Origin: Chromera velia
Lineage: Eukaryota > Sar > Chromeraceae
DNA length: 64,000 bases
Reading direction: 5' to 3'
Assembly (NCBI GenBank): GCA_018398765.1
Contig: JAHBMJ010003703.1
Span: 24,260-88,259 of the forward strand
Of this stretch, positions 33,801 through 44,401 are shown piece by piece. The first letter of the stretch is position 1. Every line of letters begins with the position of its first letter. Under the pieces are notes generated by a model that made no database searches, was not told the DNA's origin, and worked only from the letters and a program-made list of their open reading frames with translations. The translations under genes were made by a program, and so were the position numbers.

Positions 33801-36800
33801 AGCAGACAGAGGACAGACCGAACGAGAGCGAGGCGCCCCCGTCGGTTGTCAAGCAGGAGAAGGAGAAGGGGGGGAAGAAGGGAGGAAAGGACAAGACACC
33901 GGAGCCTGCGGAGCCTGTGGCAGCGGAGGAAGAGCAGAAAGAGGAGTCAGAGGACGCGCGTGTTTTCAGAGAAGTCGGCGAGGAGGCACAGCAGTTTTTG
34001 TTGGAGGGTGGAGAGGTCCCCGACCGTTTGTATGTCCGTCTGATTCGTCAGAAGATTCTCAGTCTCTTTCCAGAGGGCTACACACCAAAGGAGCCGGTTC
34101 CTGAAGTTCCCGAAAAGGGGAAAGGGGCCCCGAAGGGCAAGAAGGACAAAGACAAAGAAGAAGTGGACGAGGACCTGCTGAAACCTCATGGCTGGATCCT
34201 CGTTGGGTTTCCCAACAACTTCGAGCAGTACTGTCTGCTTGAAGAGGCGCTTTCAGGTTTTGTCCATCCTTCCAGAAGGCCGCAACAGGAACCGGATAAG
34301 AGAATCAAGAGGGCGGCCGTTCTCATGCCCCCACCCCCAGAGGACCCCCCTCCTCCCGAGATGGTCGAGGGAGGTGCTGATGTGCACATCCGCCTCGAGC
34401 CTCCGACCGAGGAGGTTGTCCGGAGAGCCGCAGGACTGCGGTACGATCCCCAGAGCGGAGGTTTGGTGCACGTTCAGGACGATGCGGCTGGAATTCCTGA
34501 CGAGCCTCAGGCAGTGGAGCGTCTGCAGGCCGTGGAGGATCCCCAGAACCCCAGAGCTGACGTTGTCAACCGTGCACACACATTCGATCGAGATCAGTTG
34601 TTTGTTGCCCACATGCTGCAGCACTTGGCCTCGGAGATCACAGGTCCGAGGCTCCGAGTGGTGGCCCCAGAGGAAGGCGCAGAGTCCCCTGGAGGACCTG
34701 AGCTTTTGGAGAAGGCAGTAACTGAGTTGTTGGAGGGTGTGATGAATTCAAAGAATAATAAAATTAAAGAGGAGAAGGAGCGGAAGCTGAGGGAAGAACA
34801 GGAAGAGAAGGAGAGGCAGGAAAGAGAGGCGGCAGAGGCGGCAGAGGCGGCAGAAAGAGAGAAAGAGAAGGAGAAGGAGGCCGAGGAAAGGGCAGAGGGA
34901 GCAGAGGGAGACGAGGAGAAGCCGAAGGAAAAGGAGAACTCACCCTCCCCAGCACCATCAGGGGAAGAGGGGGCAGAGGGGGAGGAGGCACAAGAAGAGG
35001 AGGCTCCTATCGTTGTGGACCTTCCTTTCTTGGCCGAACAGGTTGGAAAGGCAGAGGAACAGGCGACCAAGCACCTCACCCTTTGTTGGTCTGACCTCGA
35101 AAGCGCCTTCCTGCGGGGCCTGTCGGAGGTGTTCTCTTTCGAGCGACGTCTCAGAAAGTCAGTCAGACAGTGAGTCAGCTCAGCCGCAGGGAAAGAAAGA
35201 GCCTCGAAGGAATCATGAGTGGATGTGGCGGCCTCTCGCACTCCTTTTTGGTTTTTGCGTGTTTGCATAGAGAATGAGAGCATATGCGTAACAATCCGAG
35301 CTGCAGGTTGCTTCTTGAAACCAATTTAGCCTCTTCCCTGTTCTTCCCTTTACGAACTTAGAGGTTCGAAAGCATTCTGATCGGATTTTTTCTTTCACAA
35401 CCGTCCTCCCTCTTCCCTTCATGTCTTTGCAGAGAGCGCGCTGAAGGCATCCGTGCCCTGCAGGGCCGGTTCCTCGACTTCCTGGCTGCCCCTGATGAGC
35501 GGCAGTCCCTCGTTGACGCGTTTGTTGCAGAGAACAACAGACTGTTCGAGGAGCACCCGGACCTCTGCGTGAGGGAGGAGGCGAGGGCAGAGAGGGTGCT
35601 GCGGTGCGACGACCTCAGCGATGCCTTGTGGCAGGTCCGTCCGTCTGCTTGAACTTTCTTTCTGTGAGTGTATCTGTTTTTCCTCTGTCAGTTGGGTTTG
35701 CGATGGGTATATGGGATGCCTGTGGGTGGGTGCGTGTTGGGTGTGTGGGAGGAGCTGCGAGCAACCGAGTGTGGGGGAGCAAATGAATGAACGAATGATT
35801 CCCTATGGTTGGTTGGTTGGTTGATGAGTGAGTGAATGCAGATCGTAGATGGACGGAGAGGGGAGGCCTTGGAGGAGCGGCAGGGACTCATCAGGAGTGG
35901 ATGGGTGGAACAGCAATTGGAGCTTTTGGCGTCTGTCATTCAGAGACTGGTTCAGGTTGAAGTCGGGAGGTTAGTGCTGCGCTATATTTGGCTCTTGCAG
36001 TTTTTTTCTCTTGATATTCAGGGAGAAGGCACTTGGGGGGAGATGGATCTCCTGTCATATTTGGAAGCAGAAGAGGGGAGATGAGAAAAGTTTTTTCTAG
36101 TGAGCAGATACCCAGAAGGGAAAAACGTCTTGACCTCTGCAAATGCAGATGTGCAGGCCTTTTTTTGGATTTCCTCTCAGTGTTCACCGCTTGTCGGCTC
36201 ACTTGCATGAAGACCCATGCTTGCGTTGCCCCCGATAAATGGCACATTGAATGCTCCCACCTGATGGATGCAGATACCGTGCTGCCCTGCGACTTCTTGA
36301 GGACTTCTATTTCATCGCCATGCGCCTGGGCTTTCACGAGGACGCCCCCGAGCCCCCCACCCTGGACGTTCTGCACCCCCCTGTGCCCAGGGGAGAGGGA
36401 GCAGAGGGGGGGGCAGCGGAGGTCGAGCACGACTGGAAGGCGGAGGCGGCGTTCATCAGGAACTGGTCGGGATCCGGGCCCCTTCCGTGCGACCACGCGG
36501 CCGAGGAGTCGGGGGTGCCTTTGCAGGGAAGGTCCGTGGCAGGCAGGAAAGAACATGAGATGCTGAGGGGAAGAAACAATCCACATTCACAGAGAGAATT
36601 TCCATTGTATGCGGGCCTCTATTTGTCAATCCGAAAACACGCATAGTATTTTGCTCCCCCCATGTTGCCAATGTCCATCCTTCAAAGGAAAGAAAATGCA
36701 CTTCTACAGGCTGTTTATGAATGGCACACTTCTACTTTGAATATATAACATCCTGTGAATACAAAATGTTTGTATTTGTGTGCAGCTGGGTGTACCCGTT

Positions 36801-39076
36801 CATAGAGGAGCTCTTCGAGCAGGCCCGGGGCCTCTGTCTCCCTGTCCCCGACGAGTTTGTGGACCCCGCCGTCGCAGCTCTGGAAAAGAAGCAGGACGGG
36901 GGGGGNNNNNNNNNNNNNNNNNNNNNNGGGGGGGGGGGGAAGGACAAGGACAAGAAGGGGGGGAAGAAGGACGATAAGGGAAAGAAGAACGACAAAGACG
37001 CGAAGGGACAACAGGAGGGAGAGGAGGGAAGTGGAGGACCTGACCCTCTCTTCATCGATCTGCAGCAGGTTGGTTGATTTTTCTGTCTCTCTTTCTCTCT
37101 GTCTGCTTATCTATCTGTCTCTCCGTAGCTCCGTGTGTATGTCTGTCTGTAGTAAAAGAAAAGAAGAGAAAAAGGAGAGAAAGAACGATACAGTCTGTCC
37201 GTCTCCATATCGCTCTCCCTCGAGATGCTCTTGGCGTGCCTCGTCGATCCTGAAGGGCGCGATGGAGAGAAGAAGAGAAAGAATGTGCAGTGAAGTGTGC
37301 ATGATGGTAGAGCTCTTCTGTGCTTCCGATCTTCTCTGCAGGCCCGTCTAGAGGTGTGTGCCCAGTTCCTCTGTTCTCTGGCGAAGGTGGAGGCCTGGGG
37401 GAAGAAGAAACTGGAGGGCCTCTCCAACCGCACCGACGAGACGTTCAGAAAAATGGACGACTGGGTGGCTGCAACTGTATTTGCAGGTACGTCTGTGTGT
37501 ATGCCTGCCTGTCTGTATGTATGTCTCTGCGTCTGTTTGCCATTCTGCCCCCCAGAACGTGGGATTATTGAGTCGTGGTTATTTCCATCTCAGGTGTGCT
37601 GACCGTCAGTATGCCTGCTTCCTTCTCTGAGAATCGTTCCTTTATTCGCGGTCTTTCTCAATGTCTCTGTTCGATGTTGTTTCTTGTTTGTTCCTTCCTT
37701 CAGAGAACGAGGCGATCAAGGAGCTGGTGGTCCTCTTGAAGGAAGAGTTGGAGGCTGGCAGAAGGGTGAGTGCCTTGCCTGCTTGGTAGAAAACAAATGA
37801 GTGAATGCTGCCCTGATTTTAAGGAACTGGACTGAAGGAAAAGAACAGTACAACTGGCTTTTCTTTTTGTTTTTGGTAGACGGCAACTTTTGTTATTCGG
37901 TGAATAGATGTCAGACATTCATTGGATTTTTTCTGTCTGTCCCCCTCAGCTTTTTTCCTCCCTTCTGATTCGGTCTCCGGCCGCCTCTAGAAGTCCATCA
38001 ACACTCTTTCCCCCCTCTCTCTTCCTGTCTGCATGTCTCTCGATTCACGAATGTCTCCCCGGCCTCCTCACCCCTGCCTACCGCCATCATTCCTCCCTTC
38101 CCCTCCGTGCAGCTCCCCCACCACCTCCACTTGCGCCGAGCGGAATTGCTAGAGGACCCCCACACGCTCCTCTATCAGGAGACCCCTCCGCCCATCCCCC
38201 CCCGCCTGGAGGCCCCCCTGGAGCGTCTCTTCTCCTCCTCCCAGCTGGCGTCTCTCTGCGAGAAACTGTTGAGAAGGGCAGACCAGGGCGGAATGATCCG
38301 GGTGGAAGAACTGGAGGTGCGTCGGTGTGTGTGTGTGTGTCTCTCTCTGTCTCTCTTGACGTCAAAGAAAAAAGCGCAGCAAAATGAAAAGAGACGAAAG
38401 GGACGCCCTTCTCGACTGTGTTGCCATTGAACTGATCGACACGGAGATAGACAGCGAATGGAAGAGTTGAAGTGACAACATACTGGGACAAGAGAGAGAA
38501 AAAAGGGAAGTAGGGGGTGCAATGACTCCCCCTTGTTAATGGAAAGAGGCTGTGCGAGAGACCAAGAATCTTCCCATGAACTAGCGTGACTTCCGTCCGT
38601 CTCTTCTCAAGCAACAGACGCCAAACAAGAAAAGACCGCGCAAACGTCTCAACATAAATGCACGAAAGCTCGAACAAGGTTGTATGTTCTTTTTGTCTCA
38701 ATTCCCCCTCTCTCTGATTTGCTGTTTGCAGAGGATTTTTGTGACAAGTGCCGAGGCCTCACGAAGTTTCAACGCGGCGCTGCTGCCTCCCTCATGGGTC
38801 TCTCCCCCCGGCGTCTCCCCCCAGGCCTCCCTGTCATCCCTCCGACAGATGGCTGGACTCTTCGACTGCTCAGCGGCGGCACCCCAGACAGACGGAGGGG
38901 GGCTCGCAGATGCCGCAGAGGTCTTCCTGAGTTTGACATTCCATGGATTGAAGTGGCCTGATGAGATGAAACTCTTTGAGGTCGGTTGGTAGTCGGTGGA
39001 CGTGCTCTTTGTCATGAACCGTACTCTTTGTGCTGGAGCTCATTAGTGCCGCTGTCTCCTCTTCTTCTTCCGCACG

Positions 39077-39118
<42 letters not shown>

Positions 39119-40605
39119 TTGAAGCTCGATGTCCGCTTGTGCATTTGCATGCAGATCCGCACTGCCCTTCCCGAGGGTCCGGAGTCCTTCCTGGATGAGA
39201 AAGCCTTCATGGCGCTTCCCCTCTCTTCCCTTCTCACCGCTCCCTCGGGGCTCCCCCTCTCTTCCTCCTCTGCTCCCACCTCCCCGAGTGGGAACAAGGA
39301 GATCAGCCTGGTGGCCTCCGAGAAGAAGCCGGACTTCGGGGGGTTCTCCAGAGAGGAGGCCGTGCAGAGGGAGCTATTCCGAGCTTTCGCACGGATGCAG
39401 AAGGGCCTGCCGACTCTCCGTGGTGTGGTGATGAGAATGATCGCTCAAGGTCTCTGGTTGAGGAAGCCAGAGGAGAGCTCGGGAGAGGAGTCTGGGGAGA
39501 AGGACAAGGACGGAGGAGATGGAGAGCACGTGCCAGAGGACCCAGACGAAGAGAGGAGACGGATGGAGGAGGCGGCAGAGAGAGAGGAGGCACGTGCACA
39601 GGAGATCTCAGAGAGCCTCCTGAGTCTGGGCGTGCAGGGAAGTCCCGAGACGTGCGATGGATCCAAGGTAAGTTGGAAGGAAGAGTGGTTCGGTTCGTGT
39701 AAGAGTGGATGGGATTGTGTCTCTAGCAAGTCGGAGGGCTGAAAGAACAGTGAGAGATGGACTGCTTGGTCTCTTCAAAGGGCGTTGACGGACATTCATC
39801 AATCATCGACTACAGTAGATGGCTGACAGCTAGAGAGCGGCTGGTATTTCTCTCAAGTGGCCCCTCATTCACTCTTCCGCGTTTTGAAACGAAAAGAGAC
39901 ACTATGTCTTTATAGATTCATAGCAATTTGGCCGAGCTCATCCCTTCTTCCCCTTGTGGCAGTATCTTCTTTCTCCGACAGTTGTTGCAGTCGCATGCAA
40001 GCCCCCTCTCGTTTCGGGGATCTTGCTTCACATTTCTGTCGAATCTCTCTCACGTTCTCGTCCCTGTTTCTTCTCCTCTCCCGTTTCAGGTCTATGCAAG
40101 GCATCTGCTCTCGTACCTTGCCCTCGGCCCCGACAGTCTTTCCGGGGTCGTCAGACTCCTCAGCATCCTCTCTCCTAATCCCTCTGCACCTGCCGCGAGT
40201 GGCCCCGGAAAGTCCGTCGGGGCAGACGGGTCAGTGAACCCCAAAATCCTGGCAGGGCAGCGCTTCCCTGCAGACGTGCTCTACTCGGCTCTCCTCCTCC
40301 TTGGGGCAAGGGGCGGTGCCGAGGCTGATGGCATTCCTGCGGCGGCGCGTGCGTTTCCTCTCTGGAGGTTTCTCTCGGAGATCCCCCCAGGGGCCCTTGC
40401 AGAGACGGAGGGGGCGGCTGCAGACGCGGAGGTGAGGGAGACAGAGGGGCAGCAGTCGAAGGATGGGGAAGAACCCCTGAGACCAACGCAGCTCCCCAGA
40501 GTGAACGCGCAGAATTTCCTTCTGTCTTCCTTCTGCCTCGAGATGGTCGCAGCAACGGGCCCTAAATTTGCACGGAGGCCTCTGCACAAGTGCCTGCAGT
40601 CGTAA
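26766..40605 (+). CDS. SPEF2: SPEF2/CPC1-like ciliary central-apparatus protein, 27 exons
   Basis: Exons: 26766-26804, 27241-27306, 27582-27658, 28005-28092, 28253-28362, 28770-28877, 29343-29462, 29743-29790, 30149-30353, 30763-30815, 31286-31400, 31662-31724, 31987-32216, 32472-32673, 33011-33169, 33386-33460, 33746-35157, 35433-35634, 35842-35969, 36274-36531, 36786-37068, 37342-37486, 37704-37765, 38113-38316, 38732-38980, 39155-39667, 40090-40605. Every phase closes (about 1,909 residues; vertebrate SPEF2 is similar). Residues about 1-500 are charged coiled coil. An adenylate-kinase-like module follows, with P-loop LLTGKPLSGKKT (about 563) and a later GWILVGFPNNFEQ. The section from DLSDALWQ through IVDGRRGEALEERQGLI to YRAALRLLEDFYF follows the SPEF2 core closely. 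SPEF2/CPC1 builds the C1b projection of the central pair and is needed for beating, which implies a flagellated stage. The N-terminal CH-like domain of SPEF2 is not found, so the first exon may be missing or the start internal. Confidence 0.88.
29160..29342 (+). repeat. three 61-bp tandem repeats, each ending in a splice acceptor
   Basis: Units 29160-29220, 29221-29281 and 29282-29342 differ by only a few bases. Each ends in gatgctgcag, so the 3' splice site of this SPEF2 intron exists three times, 61 bp apart. Only the last acceptor keeps the reading frame (gg|g then ctt gat gga), because 61 is not a multiple of three. Confidence 0.9.
31400..31460 (+). repeat. (GTGA)n array starting at a splice donor
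   Basis: The intron after exon 31286-31400 begins GTCAGTGAATGAGTGAGTGA and continues as GTGA units. Similar arrays begin at the donors at 10140, 28363, 29463, 35158 and 56450. Confidence 0.85.
36906..36927. other. assembly gap of 22 N in a SPEF2 exon
   Basis: A run of 22 N inside exon 36786-37068, flanked by G-runs that encode polyglycine. The frame on both sides agrees at this gap length, but the true number of glycine codons is unknown. Confidence 0.95.
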
Positions 40606-41491
40606 TCGATCTCGCGGGGAAAGCTAGCAATACACATAAGGTAAACAATTCAAATGTTTAGCTTCAATCGATGAGGAAAGTCAATTAAAAGACGGTACTA
40701 ATATTGATATTGTTTGCAGCTTTGTTCTATACTTGCAGGCTAGCCAGCCATTTATATTTTTAATAATTAATAACTTGTTTTTTATGATAAGTATAGACAG
40801 GCCCGGACGGCGGAAGCAACATGTTACATAATTAATTAAATGATATGGATAAATTAAAAGAATACAAAATTTTTTTTGTCACTCTATATATTTTATTACT
40901 CTTTATAACTTGAAAACATTTTTTACTTCTCTTTTTTTTTTTAAGTTTGATTGACAAAAAACACTGCAGTCAGAATTATATGAATGAATGAATGAATGAA
41001 GTTGGCTTTGCTAGAGTGGAGCCGTGCTCCCAGTAGCCCATATTCCTGCAAGAGATCGTCAATCATGCATATAATTTTTTAGCTTATAGTAGGCCACTCG
41101 TTTTAAAAAGTCAGAACCTATTAGTACTATTAGGTCTGAACGCTAGTATAGACAACTATTACGGGCCGCTGGCGATAGCATATGATGCTAATGATGAATG
41201 ATCATGCATCATTGATGATGGGTAATGATGAGATTGAATTTTAGTAGAGCGAATTTTATAGTAAGTTCTAGAAGAAGTTTAGTTTTGACCAGGTTTTCTA
41301 ATGTTGTGTCAACTTTTGTACGTTATCAAAGAGTTGTATAGAATGTAGTATAGAATCTCTTAATCAATTCATTTTGAAAACGCCGTCCAAAACGCGACTT
41401 CAAAGCCGAAGAGCACGCTACACTCCCTAGTATAGTCCTGACATGCATGCCCAGTGGTTGATCTGTATGGGTTTTGAGTCGCTTCTCCTCA
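40606..41491. other. AT-rich spacer between convergent genes
   Basis: Holds the 3' flanks of the SPEF2-like gene and of the ubiquitin-like-domain gene. It contains (GAAT)n at about 40980-41000 and ATGATG/ATCAT motifs near 41180-41230. No coding sequence is recognised. A TGCATGC palindrome lies at about 41444. Confidence 0.6.
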
Positions 41492-42721
41492 TCACCTCGC
41501 CGTAGAGTCCAGCTCCGCGTTGACCCAAACGAAGCTCAACACGTTCCTTTGCAGAGCGTTGAGCATTCGTTGTCCTCCCCCCCCTTGTCTTCTTGCGGGA
41601 GTCCTCCCACCACTCCCAGCAGCTGCAGCAGCCTGAGCTGCAACCGCAGCAGCTAGCATTCGATTTGTGCTCACTTCTTCTGCTCTTCTTTGAGCCCTCT
41701 CAGCGGCTGCGGCCGCAACGGCAGCAGCGAGTGAATGATTTGTGCCGACTGCTTCTGCCCTTCCGTGAGCCCTCTCAGCGGCTGCGGCAGCAGCAGCGGC
41801 AACGAGCGCACGATTTGAGTGTTCTTCTTCTATGCTTTCTCGAGCCCTCTCAGTAACAACCGCGGCGGCTGCAGCAACCGGAGTCGGCGTCCGCCTCTCC
41901 ACTGCACCGTCCATCGGTCGGGATGTGTCAAGCTTCAAGAAGAGCTTGACTGGACAGTCGCTCAGTCTCCCTTCCGAGACGGATGACGCAGCACGCCCCT
42001 CCCGAACAAGCAGCTCCATGCGACAGAGGAGCGCTGCCGTTTTGCGGGCATCCAGAGCTTCGACCACCAGGTGGATTGCCTGGTCTGCTTGGTGAGAGAT
42101 TGCGCTCTGTTGGTGGCCTCCCAGACGTTTCGAGACTTCCTCTGCAATCTCAAGGGGCAAAAGCCCGTGTCTATCTCTCTGATTGAAAAGCCGAGAGCAG
42201 ATACCGGAGAACAAGACCTCTTTCAGACACTCCAACCCATGGGACAGAGATGCCGCAGATCTGCTCTCACTCAACAGCCAGATGGCCCTGTGCAGGGCGG
42301 ACGTGACCTTTGGAGTGAAATTTTGGCGCCTCGCATTGTTCCTCGACAACGCTTCGTCTGTCATGTACAGACCGAGGCCGTTTCTTCTGAATTCCCCCAG
42401 GCACCTTTTGACCACGGCAGCATCCCTTCCCTCCAGATCGAAAATCAGAGGGTCACCAAAGTCTTTTGATTTGACTCTGAAGGATATAGACTCTTCCAAA
42501 TACCCCCCCTCAGTGATTGCATAGGATTCCAATGTACGCGACCTGTCCTTCAACTCTGTAACCCTGTGACTGTCCGGACATACAAAGAAGACAGCCAGAT
42601 TCTCGAGGTTTATGCCACTCTGCTGGCTGACTTTTTCATACAAAACATCTACAGTTTCAGTTGACTCTGCATCGATTTGGCGTGGGGAACCGGTGGGGAA
42701 GGTACGGAGGCGAAGTTGCAT
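41492..42721 (-). CDS. ubiquitin-like-domain protein with alanine-rich C-terminal repeats
   Basis: Single coding exon, 409 residues. I choose the ATG at 42721 because it starts a beta-grasp fold just as ubiquitin does (MQLRLRTFPTGSPRQIDAES); upstream in-frame codons lack an ATG, and a TTTCAG acceptor suggests a 5' UTR intron. Residues about 1-85 are ubiquitin-like: TVDVLYEKVSQQSGI corresponds to the helix, and RTLESYAITEGGYLEESISF to the ubiquitin segment before the last strand (ubiquitin has LSDYNIQKESTLHL there). No diglycine follows, so it is a built-in UBL, not a conjugated modifier. Residues about 90-280 are helical and unrecognised. Residues about 300-385 are three Ala-rich units of form AERAxxRAEEVSTNxxLAAAVAAA, probably an amphipathic helix. 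It is convergent with the SPEF2-like gene. Cellular role unknown. Confidence 0.7.
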   Translation of the reverse strand: MQLRLRTFPTGSPRQIDAESTETVDVLYEKVSQQSGINLENLAVFFVCPDSHRVTELKDRSRTLESYAITEGGYLEESISFRVKSKDFGDPLIFDLEGRDAAVVKRCLGEFRRNGLGLYMTDEALSRNNARRQNFTPKVTSALHRAIWLLSESRSAASLSHGLECLKEVLFSGICSRLFNQRDRHGLLPLEIAEEVSKRLGGHQQSAISHQADQAIHLVVEALDARKTAALLCRMELLVREGRAASSVSEGRLSDCPVKLFLKLDTSRPMDGAVERRTPTPVAAAAAVVTERARESIEEEHSNRALVAAAAAAAAERAHGRAEAVGTNHSLAAAVAAAAAERAQRRAEEVSTNRMLAAAVAAQAAAAAGSGGRTPARRQGGGGQRMLNALQRNVLSFVWVNAELDSTAR

Positions 42722-43460
42722 CTTTTCTCGAGACCCCTGGTGCAATCTCGGTAGGGTTACAAACTGAAATGTGAAAGCACGCTGAAACTCTTCAGCAGAC
42801 AAGCAATTCGAAGCAGGATCAGTGCAACACTTACACGTATATCGATATATATATACGTATATAGACGGGCAACACTCGCAACCCGTACATAGATTCTCCG
42901 ATGAGTCGATCCCGCGATCTCTCCAGCTGGTTCTACCTGGTCAATTGATCACTGACTCGTACGAGCACGAAAACAAGAGAGAGAGGTATCGATATAGAGA
43001 TCGAGCATCAGGAAAATTGCCAGCATGGAGAACAACTGTTCATTGATCGAACAACGCAACTTTATATATGCATGCATGGAAGGTAAAGCGGAGCGAAGCG
43101 GAGTCGGAGCCGCGCGTTCCAGCGGAACCCGAAGAGCGCGGGCGCCGCCACAAATAGATAAGCAGAAAAAAAAGAAAAGATAGTCTCCTTCCCCTTCCGT
43201 TTCTAAGATTGGGGGCCCTCAACGAAAGGTAAAGAAACGATAACCCGTATTGTCAGTTAGCAGTCGTGGATCGATTTACGATACTGTAGATCGTTCGTAT
43301 TCTAACTCTCAGCAGAGACCCAGGCTGCACGCGCGAGGCAGATGGAAACGGTCAACGATCTTAGAAAGGGGCGAATACTATGCGCTACTTATGTACAACA
43401 AAAGAAACAAAAATGAATCAAAAGATCTTAAACATATCCAAGCAAAACATACATGACATT
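42722..43460. promoter_or_regulatory. upstream region of the UBL gene
   Basis: Contains a TATATATAC stretch (about 42845-42860), a TGCATGCA palindrome at 43069-43076 preceded by TTTATATA, and a GC-rich patch with GCGGAGC repeats at 43086-43145. Elements are inferred by motif and position only. Confidence 0.4.
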
Positions 43461-43465
43461 AAAGC

Positions 43466-43540
43466 TTGCTTTCGTAGCCTAGAGGTTAACATGCAAGGCT
43501 ACAGACCGAATGACCCAAGTTCGAATCCTACAAGATCCTG
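43466..43540 (+). ncRNA. tRNA-like sequence, possible SINE or decayed tRNA
   Basis: A good internal A box (tagcctagaggttaacatg) is followed about 35 bp later by a B box (gttcgaatcc), the Pol III promoter layout of a tRNA. The T stem and acceptor stem do not pair well, so a working tRNA is unlikely. A tRNA-derived SINE head or degenerate tRNA fits better. A covariance-model tRNA scan would decide. Confidence 0.35.
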
Positions 43541-44401
43541 TTTTGGAGCTTTAACGTTCATGTGAAGCAGGGCAGCGAACCACGCACACAAAAACCGATT
43601 ACCATAAGAATTACCGAATAATCACCCAGTATAAAAGACTTCCAAAAGACTTTCTGCAAGAGTGTAACAAAATCAGAATGATCACCTATCTCCAATCGAG
43701 AAATCGCCATGCTTGTGAGATCGATCGAGATTGTCACTGGAGATCTATGGAGATCAACCTGAACCACCCCAGCGATATTAACCTCTAAAGAGCTTTGAAC
43801 CCCTGCAAGCACCCATCAGCGCCTACCCCACTAAGTAGACTTTAACATGAGTCCACTTTAATAATATACTTAAATCTAGTCTGAGTAAGAATACATAAGA
43901 ATCAATAAGACAGTGATATTTTAAATTGACTACCTCTTTTAGGACGATCATAACGCATAAGGAGACACTTTTATATCTAGTTTTATGCACACACAATATC
44001 GTACAATCCTAGGCATAATCAATTGGTAAGCTAAACAAAAAGCTTCCTTTAAGCTATAACAGTCAATTGCTTTGCGCGCGCGAAGTTTGCGGAGAAGCAT
44101 AATCCCTTACCTGCTCCTCGCCTACAATTTACTAAAATCAAAGAACTGTATTTACATCCAACTTTCCTCCCACCAGCACCAACAAATGATCAAAAGAAGC
44201 CACCGTCTCCCACACACCAGGAAGACGTACACGATTTCGTCGCTTCTCGAAGTCGACCCAAAGAACTGCCGATCGATCCGACAATCTGAATTCGTAGGAC
44301 AGAGGCGACTCCCTCGACCAGCAGACGAGGGAGTCTTGCTCCCCTCTGATCGATGTAACGCCTCTCTGGATCTGAACAGTCAGAGCGATCGAGGGAGACG
44401 C
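43541..44401. other. AT-rich spacer downstream of the PDI gene
   Basis: No coding sequence is recognised. It includes the 3' flank of the minus-strand PDI gene; the part from about 44080 to 44400 is GC-richer and may be its 3' UTR. Confidence 0.5.
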
